DNA of 64,000 nt from Gloeopeniophorella convolvens (Eukaryota; Basidiomycota; Agaricomycetes; Russulales). The first letter of the stretch is position 1; the number at the start of each line of letters is the position of its first letter. The notes under the pieces were generated by a model. That model saw nothing but the letters and a program-made list of their open reading frames with translations. It searched no databases and was not told the origin of the DNA. A program made the translations under genes and the position numbers. The stretch lies in NCBI GenBank assembly GCA_022496205.1, contig WTXD01000015.1:124001-188000 (forward strand). Direction: 5' to 3'. Positions 47,766-59,800 of this stretch are shown here, one piece after another.

Positions 47766-48981
47766 ATGGCCACCGAAACTCAGCCCGCACCTGCCTCGCC
47801 AGAGCTTACCATCCTCAACCGCGTCGCGTCCATCCCGCTCATCAACGACACCTTCTCCGCGGTTCATACCTCCCTCAGCTCTAACCCCTACACCCGCTCC
47901 CCATACACAACCGCTCAGGCCATCTCTACCTCTGCCCTGCGCTACTCGGAGCCTATTGCTGTCCCGCTGGCCTCTAAGCTCGCTCCCATCATCACTCGTG
48001 CTGATGGCTACGCGAACAAGGGTCTTGATGTGGTCGAGTCCCGCTACCCGTACCCATTCACCGTCCAGAGCGACGACCTTATCAAAGATCTGAAGCAGCG
48101 CTCGGACTATGCCCGCGACGTGGCCAACAAGACCCTTGATGAGCGTGTCCGCAATCCTGCCTACTCTGCCGCCCAGGGCATCGACCAGGTACGTATATGG
48201 CGCCGTCTCCTATTCCTTATCGCACACACGTGTGCTCATTCCGCTATCTGACTCCACAGCGACTTGCTCCCGTTGTCGATTACCTCGTCGCCCGTCTCGG
48301 AACCCAACAGGAAAGTTCAACCCCCGACGATACGAAATACCAATATCAGCGCGCCTATGCCCTCTCGCGCGAGCTCAAGGACCAGATTCTAGACTACTCT
48401 AACGCCCAACTCCAGCTCCTTCAGAGCAACAGTGTGCTTGTGTATGTTTAGCCTTTGGAACCCATAATCTGATTGGCTGACATGGCACCATGCAGACAAC
48501 GCGCCACCGAAACTGCGAAGAGCATCCAGAACCTCGCCTCGTCCTCTGTCGCCGCCGCCCAGTCAAAAGCCAGCTCGCTCAGTGATACCATGATCGTCGA
48601 GCTCCAAAAGATCCAGGTTGGTGACCGCCAATCACATGTGTGGGGCTATGTCTGATGGAGTGCTCGCAGGCTGCCACTGCTGCGCTCCCGGCGAACCTTC
48701 AGTCATCATTCAAGCCTGTCCAAGAAGGCATTACGAGCACGATTGCCGACTTGTCCAGTGTGATCAAGTCGGACTTGCCGCTGAACGAAAAGGCAGGTAA
48801 AGTCCGCGCGACCGTCCAGGACCACGTCACGCCCGTGCTCGAGTCTGCCTCGGCGCGGCTGCAGGAGGCGATCCGCTCGCTGACTGCGCGCACCGAGGCA
48901 GCCGCAGGGGAGGCAGCCACGGCGGCCAAGGAGAATGGCGTCCCACTGAGCACAGAGAACGGCAACGGCGCCTCGCACTGA
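47766..48981 (+). CDS. Perilipin-like lipid droplet protein
   Basis: Coats lipid droplets and limits lipase access; fungal homologues (Mpl1/Cap20 type) affect lipid storage. Four exons (47766-48188, 48260-48441, 48496-48616, 48670-48981) give 345 aa. Visible: ELTILNRVASIPLINDTFSA, PYTRSPYTTAQAISTSALRY, SEPIAVPLASKLAPIITRAD, YANKGLDVVESRYPYPF, then amphipathic helical repeats (ASSSVAAAQSKASSLSDTMI, LTARTEAAAGEAATAAKENG) and no TM. This matches the fungal perilipin family in order and length. Confidence 0.9.
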
Positions 48982-49512
48982 CGCGACTGAACGTTGCCGT
49001 CACGCCTTCGATCCTTCTACTTCCCCCCCTTCTTGGTCCTCGCACTTCCCGGTCCGGACTGCTCACGTTAGACGCCCTCTTCCCCATCGCCATCTCCATC
49101 CGTCCGGCCGCGCGCTGTGATGTGTACACTCGGTTTCATTCTCGCCCCGCTTATGTACATTTACGATAGAATTCCCCCTCTTTAGTCGCACTCGCCCCCT
49201 CGCCGTTACATACATGCATTGTTCGTTTGTACCGGGCTAGTACAGTATGCCATGAGCATTGCCAGCATCACTCTCGCGCGCGTCCGGTCCGAGGTCCGAT
49301 AAGCTCGAACACAACAACAGACGCCAGACAGGCAGACGTGATACCGCTGGTGTTCCGCCGCGAGAAGCAGAGCGCGGGGCGCGCGTGGTGCACAAGGGGA
49401 AGTGCGAGCCTTGCGTGAACAGATGAAGCAGAGTTGCGTGAGTCTCAATCGTAAATATGGAACAACATGGAATCAGTTGTGATCGAGGTGGAGTGTGAAA
49501 TGACACAGGCCG
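48982..49512. other. Convergent intergenic region
   Basis: 3' flanks of perilipin (+) and the Vps3-like gene (-). No gene or repeat recognised. Confidence 0.5.
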
Positions 49513-52137
49513 TCATCGCAAGCCATCCGACGTGTCGCTGGCCGTACTCGCGCTCCCGCTCCTGCTCGTCACGCTCGACCGGCCCGACGACGCCCACGAC
49601 GCGCCGCCCGCGCCGAGCACGTCGCCCTCCCCGTGCCCCTCCTTCCGCGGCACGTCCACCGCGCCCCGCACCGCCGCCTTCTCGTCCACCACCCCGTCCT
49701 CGTCCTCCTCCTCACCACCCACCGCCTCCTCGACCACCGCGCCCGCCTCCCTTACGCGCGCATACGCCGCATCGCTCACCGCGCGGTTCTGCGCGGCCGC
49801 GAGCGCCTTGACGAGCGCGCGCTCCGCGGCCCGCGGCGCACGCAGGAGCGCAGGTGCGCTGCTCAGCGTGCGCGCGGGCCAGCTCGGCGGGAGCGCGGCG
49901 AGCACTGCGGGGAGGAGCGGTGCGAGGCGCGGTGCGTGCGCGGCGAGGAGGCGCGTCGCGGCGGGGAGGTCCCTGTGCGGTGCGTAAATCAGCACGGAGA
50001 CATGTTGTACGACAGCGAAGAGGAGGGCACGCACGGGTTCGTGGGGTCCGCGTACAGTGCGAGCAGCAGCAGGAGTCGCCGCTCCGCCTCGTGCGCGTCG
50101 TCTTCTTCGTCCCCGGCGATAGATATAGGCAGCGGCGCCCAGGCGGCGAGCTCCGCGCGCTCCGCGAGCGCGGCCATCATGCGATGCGCGCCCGACGTGG
50201 GTGCGACGCACAGCGCCGCGGCGGACGCATGGTCGTGCACGGTGCGCGCGAGCAGCGCTAGCGCTGCGCGCGCGTCGCCGGCCTGCGGTGCGCGTCAGTG
50301 CCGATGTAGGACGAGAGGAAGGGAGGAAGGAGCGCACCTTGGCGGCGACGAGCGCGAGCTCGGGCGCGAGGAGCGGCGCGTGCGGCGCGAGGCGCGCGCG
50401 CACGGCAGGCGCGTCGTATGCGCTGCTGCGGTGCAGGAAGAGCGCGGTGCGCAGGCGCGCGCGCTTGGCGGGCGACGCGGGGGTCGTTGCTTCGAAGTAG
50501 GAGAAGAAGGGCGCGGATGGGGGCGCGGAGGCGTACGACGCCGCTGCGGGGTGTGTGTTAGTGAGCGAATGCGGGCGTGGGACGGTGAGGGAGAAACACC
50601 TTTTGCGCGCCAGAGCTTCGAGGTGGGCTCGTCTTGCAGGTGGGCTAGCACCTCGTCGATGTATGCGAGTGCGAGCTCGGTGTGGAGCGTGGGGTCCTGT
50701 GGGCCGAGAGTGAGCTGGGGATGGGGACGCACGCGTGTGCGCGCACCGCTTTCCGCTTTTGCAGGACCAGGTGCTCGAGGAAACGCATCGCCGCCTCGGG
50801 GCTCGCCGCGCGCAGCTGCGCGAGCAGCGTCGCCTCGTCCTCCGACTTGGCACCGCGCTTGCCGGGGCCATGCGCAGTCAGCAGCTGCGCGGCGGCCGTT
50901 AGCTGTGAGGACGCTGTGAGGAAGGCAGGGGCGCACCTTGAGCGCGCGCTCCGCGTCCTTTCCGGCGAGCCAGGCACCCCATTGTTGTGTGAGCACGCGG
51001 TTGCGCCGTGTGGTGAGCAGCGCAAACATGTCCGAGAGCGGGTCTGGGATCTCCGTGTCCGTCCATTCGCCGTCGACGAGCCTGTATGCGCAGTGTATCA
51101 GCACACGCTAAGCCGCGTCGAGGGAACGGCGCACTTAGACCAGGCGGTCAGCAGCGCGGCGTCGTCGCCGCGCGCTGCGTACAGCTTGCAGAGCGCGCTG
51201 TACTGCCCCGTCGTGCGGAAGACGGGCTCGACCTCGCCCAGGTCGATTCCGTCCGCCTCGGCGAGCAGCGCATATAGGTCCGTCGTCTTTTCCGCCTGCG
51301 CGAATAGCTTCGCCAGCACCGTGTCAACAATCTACACGCATAACATGAGCCTACCGTGCGCACGGCACACAAGCGAGGGTACACGCACCGCACGCACGGC
51401 CGGCGCCGCTGCCTCGCCGCGCACGCGCCGCCACTTGCGCAGGAACGCCTCGAGCATGTCGTGCGCGGCGATGCCGAGCACACGGCGCAGCTCCGCGGTC
51501 GGCGGCGCGCTGCGCGTGTTGGGCGCGAGGAACGGAGAGTAGTTCCGGACTATGTTGGCCACGACTGCACGTCAGCCGCCGGCGGACGGGCGCGTCATTT
51601 CATGCGGGCGCGCGGGGGAGGCGGGGGCGGGGCGGGGGCGGGAGGGAGAGGGACGTACTGAGGTCGTCGAGCGACGCGTACGGCGGCATGTGCGCCGCGA
51701 CGCCGGCGAAGACGGGGAGCGCGGCGTGCGCGGGGGCGGCGAGCAGCGCGCCGCGCAGGGCGGGGAAGTAGGAGATGAGGATGCGCGGGTCGAGCTCGCC
51801 TTGGAAGAGGCAGAAGCCCGCGTCCTCGAAGCGCGTCTCGAGCAGGCACTGGAAGCCGATGCGCTGGTAGACGTACGCGAGCTCGTCGGCCTGCCGCGGC
51901 GGGGCGTCAGCGCTGTGCGCAGGGGCGGAGCGTGCGCGCGCACCTCGTCGGGGTCGACGACGAGCTTGCCCTGCACCTTCTTGCGCTGCTGGTCGGCGAG
52001 GCGGATGGCGTCCTCGATGCGGTGGCTGTCGAGGAGGGCCTCTGCCTGGTCGATGGCGGTGTCGGGGAGGAGCGACTGGACCGAGTTGGGCCCAGGATGA
52101 GGACGCTAGAGCGCGGAAATGTCGAGCGCTGGGCCAT
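49513..52137 (-). pseudogene. Vps3/TGFBRAP1-like (Vps39-domain) protein, N-terminal CNH missing
   Basis: CORVET/HOPS-type tethering subunit family. Recognisable in order: NSVQSLLPDTAIDQAEALLD, RIEDAIRLADQQRKKVQGKL, ELAYVYQRIGFQCLLETRFE, GELDPRILISYFPALRG, NIVRNYSPFLAPNTR, VDTVLAKLFAQAEKTTDLYA, TTGQYSALCKLYAARGDDAA, VDGEWTDTEIPDPLSDMFAL, RFLEHLVLQKRK, LHTELALAYIDEVLAHL, then the C-terminal clathrin-like repeat and a Ser-rich end. Family members carry about 400 further N-terminal residues (CNH domain). None are found upstream, where the C2H2/coiled-coil gene lies. One base is missing near 52092 (GPN junction). So it is a 5'-truncated copy or fragment, possibly still transcribed. Intron/exon details in the GC-rich 3' half not fully resolved. 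Confidence 0.75.
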
Positions 52138-53715
52138 GTTCGTATGTTTTCAGGGAATCTCAATCTCAATCATGGGGAGAGCGTGCAAGTGCCGGAACAC
52201 GCTGCGCACACCGCCGCACGCGCGTGGACGCCACACTCCGCCACGGGCGTCTGACATACCAAGTCTATACGATCTCACCGATTCTCTACAAGCATATATT
52301 GTCAAGCTCTGACAAGTGTAGCTGCAACTCGGTATTAGAAAAGCATCAAAATACTACTGGAAGACTATGAATTATAAGTAGCCCGACTTGGTTTACTGAG
52401 CATCAACTGAGCATTGTCCGTGAGCTCTTTGGAAGTTCGCTATTGATCCCCTACTGTGACCACGGCGGGACCGTAGACGCCGCCACCTTGTTCATAACGT
52501 CGCTCATCTTCTCAAACATGGCTTTCATCGCCTCGAGATTCTGCTCCATAGCGGCCAACTGGGAGGACTGCAGGATCATCTGCTTGGCGGGGTGCATCTA
52601 TCATTCGCAGCGTCAGCATCATAGCAAGAGCCTCTCACAGCTGGCGGGACAACGCACCTGCGCAAAGTCGTGTAGGTCGCGCCTGCGCGCATCGTCGAGA
52701 GCGCGAGCCGTCGCTACTTGATCGATGTATTCCGCCGCAGCAACGCCAACAGTGCTTCCCGCCCTCTCGCCCTCGCCCGGCGCCCGCACAGGCACACTGG
52801 GAGACCTCTGGGGAGCTACTGCACCGGTCGCAGCACTGGGCTCAGGCACGTTTGTAACCTCCGGTCCGGTAGTAGATGGTGCGCTCTCGCCGGCTGGTAT
52901 CGCGGTGGGCGCTGGAGAAGGCTCATCCTTCTGGACTCCAGGCTGGCCACGTCCCTGGGCGACAGCGGGGCTGCTCGCAGAAAACGTGGCCAAGCGCTGC
53001 GCCGCGCGGTCATTGGTATCATGGCCAGGTGCAGGAGGGGCCGAGGTTGCTGGGGGGTCCGGAACTGCGTGCTGGTCGCCGCGCGACGCACGAGACGACC
53101 CTTCCTGGCGAGACTGTTGGCCGCTGCCTTGGGCTTGAGGCTGCCGGGCAGCTGCTTCGGCAGCTGCGCGACGCGCGCGATGTAACTCGCGCGTACCTCG
53201 GCGGTGCACATGGCGCCAACTTTCTGCATGCTTCAGTGCGGCCGACGCGATGACCCACTGCCTGTCGTTGCAGACTGTACACCTGAATCTCGTCCACTTG
53301 TAGTTGACCTCGAATTCTGTTGGAACGCGTTGGCCTAAGGGTTCGCAGTGCAAGGGATGGACCGTCATGAATGCGCACCGCCAGATTCCATAACCTTGAA
53401 ACTATTAGCGATCGTCATCAGGAGTCGGGCTCTCGGTTCCTGAGGGCGTAATTCAGCTTGTCAGCGCTCAACGGCGACCGAGTCTTCGCGATAGCAGGCA
53501 ACGCGTCCGGAGTAGCCTGGCGTGAAAAGGTTTTCCAGAATGGGCCTTTGATTATCTTGGTGTATAGTCTTGACGTAGCGAGTCGCACCTCTTGAAACCG
53601 ACCGTGAACGATGTATATGCGCTCAATTGCTTGCTGGCAGGAGGAAAATGATCAGACTCGGGAGTCACCCTCGCGACGGTCACCTGACTGCACGAGTCCC
53701 CATCCCGTGACCGTG
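52090..53715. repeat. Segmental duplication (copy 1 of Vps3-5'/C2H2 block)
   Basis: Aligns with 55010-56645 along its length: TGTTCGTATGTTTTCAGGGA near the Vps3 start, the C2H2/coiled-coil gene, and the downstream TATATGCGCTCAATTGCTTG and GCGACGGTCACCTGACTG blocks. Confidence 0.75.
52451..53368 (-). CDS. C2H2-like finger plus coiled-coil protein (copy 1)
   Basis: Two exons (52658-53368, 52451-52597), 285 aa. Near the N-terminus is a finger-like motif FRCTVCNDRQWVIASAALKH with a further His (C-x2-C-x13-H-x5-H). Then a basic Arg/Ala helix (RARRAAAEAAARQPQAQ), a long Pro/Ala/Ser-rich disordered region, the conserved AAEYIDQVATARALDDARRR, and in exon 2 a Met/Gln-rich coiled coil (QMILQSSQLAAMEQNLEAMK) ending VPPWSQ. 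No characterised family recognised; nucleic-acid binding is a guess from the finger. A decayed paralogue is at 55.3-56.2 kb. Confidence 0.65.
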
Positions 53716-54279
53716 ATGAAGTGGAAAATAAAATGTCAAATCAATTTCAGGCTCGAGGAACTCACATGTGGCCGTCTAGAGGAGCCAATTGAAGACAAAA
53801 CACGCTGGGTTCTGCAATGTTGACCCGTCCTTGAACCATCGCAAGGACTGTTACTCACGAGGCAGGGTAATACGCCCCGATGGGACGACTCGGACCGTCC
53901 GATTTCCTTACAATATAGCATTTGACATGCCAGGAGCGCTTGTTCTTGTATCTTCATTCCCGCGCGCACCTCGACAACAAGCGTTGGTCGCGCGTCCCCG
54001 GTCCCCCCGGTGGGCGTCAACCTCCCCGCCCCATGTGCATCTGATGTGCATTGTCCAGGCGCACGATCAAGGGTCTGGCTGCCGACTCTGGCAGACCAAA
54101 GCCAAGTGCTCACTGCTATTGGTTCGTAGCGTTGGAACTGCCTCGCCTCGAGTGCATATCAAGTCGGGCGCATGAGTCAGCTGGCCCTTCGGCATCGCGG
54201 GGGCGGTGATTTTGGGTTTGCTTCAAGAATAGTCAGGCAAGGCGCTGTAGAGGCTTCTGGGAGGGTATCACCCATACTT

Positions 54280-55060
54280 ATCCGTGGCTATGCGCGTGCG
54301 AAAGCTGGTCGTTCGCCTTCCAAAGCTAGAGTCCGTCATCGCAGACCGGCCCAGGGACGCCGCCGTCCGATGTGTCCCTGGCCGTGCTCGCGCTCCGCTC
54401 CCGCTCGTCACACGCCCGCGACCCGCCGCCCGCGCCGAGCATGTCCCCGGCCATGCCACTCCTCCTGCAGCACGTCCACCGCGTCCCACAAGGTCCCGCA
54501 CTGCAGCCTTTCTCGTCTACTACCACGTCGTCGTTCTCTCCACCGCCTCCTTGGCCACCGCGTCTGCCTCCTGCACGCGCGCATACCCCTCATTGTTCAC
54601 CGTGCGCGGCCGCGAGCGTCTTGACGAGCGCGCGCTCCGCCGCGCACCGCGTGTGCAGGGGAGCCGGTGCGCTGCTCAGCGCGAGTGCAGGATAGCTCAG
54701 CGGGATCATGGCGGGAACTATGAGGAGCCGCGAGCGGCGTGGCGCGTGTGTGGCGAGGAGGCGCGTCACCGCAGAGAGATTCCCGCGCGGGGCGTCAGCG
54801 GACGTGCTGCTCTATGGCGGCCAGCAGGAGCATGCACGTGCACCACGTCGGGATCGATAACAAGCTTTCCCTGCACTTTCTTGCGTTGCTGGTTGGCAAG
54901 GTGGATGGCGTCCTCGTTGCTGTGGCTGTCGAGGAGGGCCTCTACCTGGTCGATGGGGTTGTCGGGGGGAGCGACTGGTCCGAGTTCGGGCCAAGGATAA
55001 GCACGCTAGAATGCGGACCTGTCGAGCGCTGGGTCATGTTCGTATGTTTTCAGGGAATCT
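54280..55060 (-). pseudogene. Vps3/TGFBRAP1-like pseudogene with internal deletion
   Basis: 54360-54800 aligns with the 3' end of the gene at 49530-49985, and 54850-55060 with its 5' end at 51940-52180. About 2 kb of the middle is missing, and the frames are broken by many small changes. It forms one block with the adjacent copy of the C2H2 gene. Confidence 0.7.
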
Positions 55061-55298
55061 CAATCTCAATCATCATGGAGGAGAGCGCGCAAGCAGTGGC
55101 CTATGACACGTGGCAGCCCACACCGCCGCACGCGCGTTGGGTCCGGACGTTAGTACCGGCGCTATTCGTGCGTACTCACGCGACGATTTCGAGGCAGATG
55201 TAATTGCGACCCGGCATTAAAAAGACACCAGAAGACTACCAGAAGACTATATTCCGACTTGGTTTACTGGGAATTGTCCTTGAGTTGACATCAATCGT

Positions 55299-56246
55299 CT
55301 ACTGGGACCACGGCGGGACTGTAGAGGCCGCCACCTTGTTCACAACATTGCTGATATTCTCGAACATGCCCTTCATCTCCTTCATCTCCTCGAGTCTCTG
55401 TTCCATAGCGGCCAACTGGGCGGACTGCAGGATCATCTGCTCGGCGGGGTGCTTCTATCATTCGCGACGTCAGCCTCATAACAGGAGCTGGTGAGAGTCG
55501 GGACAACGCACCTGCGAAAACTCGTGCAGGTCGCGCCTGCGTGCATCGTCGAGAGAGCATGCGGTCGCCACTTGATCGATGTATTCCGCCGCGGCAACGC
55601 CAGCAGTGCTTCCCGCCCTCTCGCCCCCGGCCGGCACCTGCGCAGGCGCATGAGGTCCCTGGGGAGCTACCGCACCGGTCGTGGCGCCGCGCTTGGACAC
55701 GCTTGTAGCCTCCGGTTCGCGGGTGTCAATTGCCGCGCTCCCACCGGCTGCTATCGCAGCGGGCGCTGAAAGAGACTCATTCTCCTGGGCTCCGAGCTGG
55801 CCACGGTGACGTCCGTGGGTAGCAGCGGGGCTGCTCGCCAGAAGCGCAGCCTCACGCTCGCGCCGGGGCGTGGTGCCGGGCTGTGCTGTGCGGCTGCCGA
55901 TGCCACGTCCAGGAGGGGCCGAGGTGGTGTGGAGGTTTGGAAGCGTGCGCTGGCGCTCCGGTACACGAGATGACCCTTCCTGGCGTGACGGTTGGCCAGA
56001 GACATTGTCTCGGGCCTGAAGCTGCCGAGCTGCAGCTTTGGCCGCTGCGCGACGCGCGCGACGTGCCTCGCGCTCGCGCAACTTGAACGCATATCTGCGG
56101 TTCCTATGGTACCTGCCTTCTGCATGCTTCAGTGCGGCCGACGCGATGAGCCACTGCCCATCGTTGCAAACCCTGCACCTGAATCTCGAGGAATTGGAGT
56201 TGGAGTTGGAGTTGGAGTCGAACTCTGTGGGAGCGTATTTGCCCAA
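55299..56246 (-). pseudogene. C2H2-like finger plus coiled-coil gene (copy 2), start lost
   Basis: Exon 1 open region 55512-56246 and exon 2 55299-55454 keep the finger (FRCRVCNDGQWLIASAALKH), AAEYIDQVATA and the coiled coil (QMILQSAQLAAMEQRLEEMK) ending VPPWSQ. The ATG used in copy 1 is GTG here, and a TGA replaces the GAA codon after LHPLHC, so the open frame begins only at a TTG. It also carries an expanded hexanucleotide giving SNSNSNSN. Probably non-functional unless an alternative start is used. Confidence 0.6.
56194..56217. repeat. Hexanucleotide microsatellite (TTGGAG)4
   Basis: Four perfect copies inside the copy 2 C2H2 frame, read as Ser-Asn repeats on the minus strand. Absent at the matching place of copy 1. 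Confidence 0.8.
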
Positions 56247-56819
56247 GAATCAGCAGTGCAAGGGGTGGAGCGCCACGAATACGCACCGTTGGATTCCATA
56301 ACTTTGATAACATTGGCGATCGTCATCGAGAGCCGCGTTTTCTTTCTTTGGGAGGGCAGTTCGACCTACCAGCGCTCAGCGACGAGTCACGACCGAGTCT
56401 TCGCGATAGTAGGCAACGCGCCCACAGTGGCCTGGCGTAAAAGGGATTTCCAGGCTGAGCCCTCAGCATTTAGGTTGATCTCTTTGATATACTGAGCCGC
56501 ACCTCTTGAAAACGGCTGTGAGCGATGTATATGCGCTCAATTGCTTGCTGACAGGAGAAGAGCACAATCGAGCCCGACCCGCGGGAGCCCTCGCGACGGT
56601 CACCTGACTGCAATGTGAACCTATCTCGTGACCGTGACGAAGTTGCTTGGGTGCCATCATCCAAGTTTAATATTCCCAATACTTATTGGTGGTTGTGAGC
56701 GTGCGAAAATAGGCTGTCAGATATTGGTCAGATACAGGCCGCCCGCGCCGCCTTCACTCCTAGTAAGTACTTACCACACGTTACATGTTACATGGGACAA
56801 CACCCTCCAAGGACTGATC

Positions 56820-59800
56820 ATGGTCATACCGCAACCCGACGATGCTCCGCCGCCTACCCAACCTCTGGGCTCATCCACGTCGAGCATTCCGATCATCTTC
56901 GATTCCGCCTTGAAACAGTATGCTGCGAAGACCGGAGCCGATTTGACCACCCATGCGCTTACCGGAAAGCTGGGCCGTTGCAACACCATCGATGGTGTTA
57001 TTGACGTGTTTACGGACCAGTTGTACCTATTGAAGTTGTATAGAAACCGTCGGGGCAGACGGGCGAAGGTATTGGAAGCGGTCAAGCCAGTGGTGGATGC
57101 TGTTCTTTCGTTGTATGCCAGCGGGGTACTGGACCAATGTCTGGCATCGGTAAGCTGCCCGCTGTAGATCATCACATCCGGACTAATTCAATAGATCCAT
57201 TGTTCACCAGGTTTTTCCACCTGCGCAGGCGATTTTTGGTAGCATCGGGATCTTGCTTCAGGTATGCGTCACACATCGCGGCGCGCTCGAAGTAATGCCA
57301 TAGCTCATAGATAATCAGACCACGAGGAAGGTTGGAGAGGACTTCGACACGCTCATCGGCCTCTTCGACTCGATCAAAATCTTCCTCGATCGTCTCAAGG
57401 TCTACGATCAAGCGCCACTCCCTTCCACCATCTCGGAGGTCATCACGAAAGTCTTCGCTGAAATGATCTCAATCTTCGCCCTCGCGACCAAGGAGATGGA
57501 GCAAGGCACTCTAAGTGAGTCCTGTCTTCCGTTCCGCGGCTCGAGTTTAATGTCATATAGAGAAATTTGGGAAGGCGCTGTTGGGACACAAGGGGATACG
57601 GGATGCACTGGAGAGGATGAACAAGCTCACTCAGGAGGAAAGTCGGGCGGTGGCGGCTGAAACGTATGGCAACACTGTGGCGATCAAGGATTCTGTACAT
57701 CGAGCCCTGAGCATTGGGGTTATGATAAACCGTTCGTCTCATGCTCTCGATATCCCTCACTGTGCTGTCTGACTCGTTTTCAGGTGATCAACTGCAAAGC
57801 CGTTACCGTGAATGGCTGAGCCCACCAGATCCGTGGACGAACCATAACTTCGTGTCGAAGGGACATCACGCTGGAACCTCCACCTGGTTCATTGAAGGCC
57901 GCGTTTTCGAAGAGTGGAGGAAAGCAGGATCGCTGATGTGGATATACGGAAAACGTGAGCATCCTCTTCAAGTTGTCGGCCTTCCTGATTTCACATATAT
58001 CGCCCTCTCGCAACCTAAGCGGGATCCGGGAAGAGCGTCCTGTGGTACGATGCATATCCAAATAGTCCGCACTGATGCTGACATCTATGATGAAAGCTCT
58101 ACCATTATCGAGGAACTTCAGCGATTGCACACAAGGGGGTCGAGCCTTACTGTGGTATACTTCTACTTCGACTTCCGGGACTCCAAGAAACAGGATTTCC
58201 GTGGAATGCTCACGTCTCTCATCATCCAACTCTCTACGGCATCCGACACTCTCTGTAAACTTGTCTCACGCTCGTATTCTGCCCACGGCAATGGTCTGCG
58301 GCAACCTAAGGAAGAAGCGCTCGTACAATGCTTACTGAACATGCTCTCGGCCCCGGGTCAGGGAGTTAGATGTATTATTCTTGACGCCGTGGACGAATGT
58401 CCAAATAATCGCTTGTCTCCACCACGTCGTGAAATTCTGGATTTCCTGAACTCAATTGTCTCCCTCCGCTCATCCGATCTGCGTGTATGCATCACCAGCC
58501 GTCCCGAGGATGATATTTCCACCCGTGTCCGACCCCTGGCGCCCCATAGGATTTGCTTGGAAAACGAAGTCGGACATGCACTCGACATGGAAAGATATAT
58601 ACGATACACTGTCGAGACGGACGAGAAGATGCGGAGATGGAAAGAAAAGACGAGGAATCACGTTGTCGAGACACTGTCGAAGAATGCTGATGGGATGTGC
58701 GTTGCCGCACCGGCATCATTCATGATAAACGTGCTCACAGCTCATTGAAGGTCCCGCTACGTCGCCTGCCAGCTCAACATCTTGTGCAACTGTCCTCCGG
58801 CGACCGTCGATGTCACTCTGCAAACCCTTCCCAGGACACTTTATGAGACGTACGAGTCCACGTTACGGCGCATCAAGGACGATTCTGAAGATAATTGGCG
58901 TCACGCTCACCGCATCTTCCAATGTCTTTCCTTCTCTGCCCGCCCTCTCCGCGTCGATGAGCTCTCCGAAGTTCTTGCAGTCGACTTTGATCAAACGATC
59001 CCCACGTTGAAACTAGATTGGCGCTCAGAGAGCGCAGAAGATGCCATCCTCTCCACATGCCCTGGAAGCTTCATCGCCATCGTTGATGGGTATGGTGGCA
59101 GGATTGTGCAGTTTGCACATTTTTCAGTGAAAGAATTCCTGACATCAGACCGTCTCGCCAACTCATCAGACCGCGATGTATCCCGCTTCCATATCCTCTC
59201 CGGGGTCGCGCACACCGTCCTTGCTCAGGCTTGTCTAGCCACACTGCTCCACTTAGACATATCGACCATCAAAGAGAGCATCAGAAGTTACCCCCTCTCT
59301 TTCTATGCCGCTGAACATTGGGACAACCACGCGCGAGTCGACAACGTAGTAGACCACATCAATGACGCCATGGATCTTCTTTTCGATCCGCAAAGGCCGC
59401 ACTTTGCAGCATGGATCTGGGCCTATGATAAGGACAGCTTCTACTACCCGAAGGGTCGTCCAGCAAAACCATCCGCGACACCTTTCTACTATGCTGCATT
59501 GTGTGGCCTCACCGATCTCGTCCATCGCCTGCTCATCCCCCAGCCCGAGAGCGTGAACACTAGGACCGGTCAGCAGGGGACCGTACTGCACGCTGCAGCA
59601 TACGGCGGCCATCTCAGCACTGTTCAGGCACTGCTGGACTACGGCGCAGATGCGAATGCAGAGTGCGGTAAATACTGCACAGCACTTCAGGCTGCGTCAT
59701 GTGAGGGACACCTCGAGGTCGTCCGGCTGCTGCTTGAGCGCGGTGCGGACGTCGGCGCAACAGGTGGCAATTATGGAACCGCGCTGCAGGCTGCATCGAC

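Larger units (their letters stand above)
55010..56645. repeat. Segmental duplication (copy 2 of Vps3-5'/C2H2 block)
   Basis: Counterpart of 52090-53715, about 2.9 kb to the right in the same orientation. Ends just upstream of the NLR gene. Confidence 0.75.

Noticed and set aside
49633..50919. Long plus-strand open frame (over 400 codons)
   Set aside because: Antisense shadow of the GC-rich Vps3-like gene; composition is Arg/Ala/Ser with no domain.
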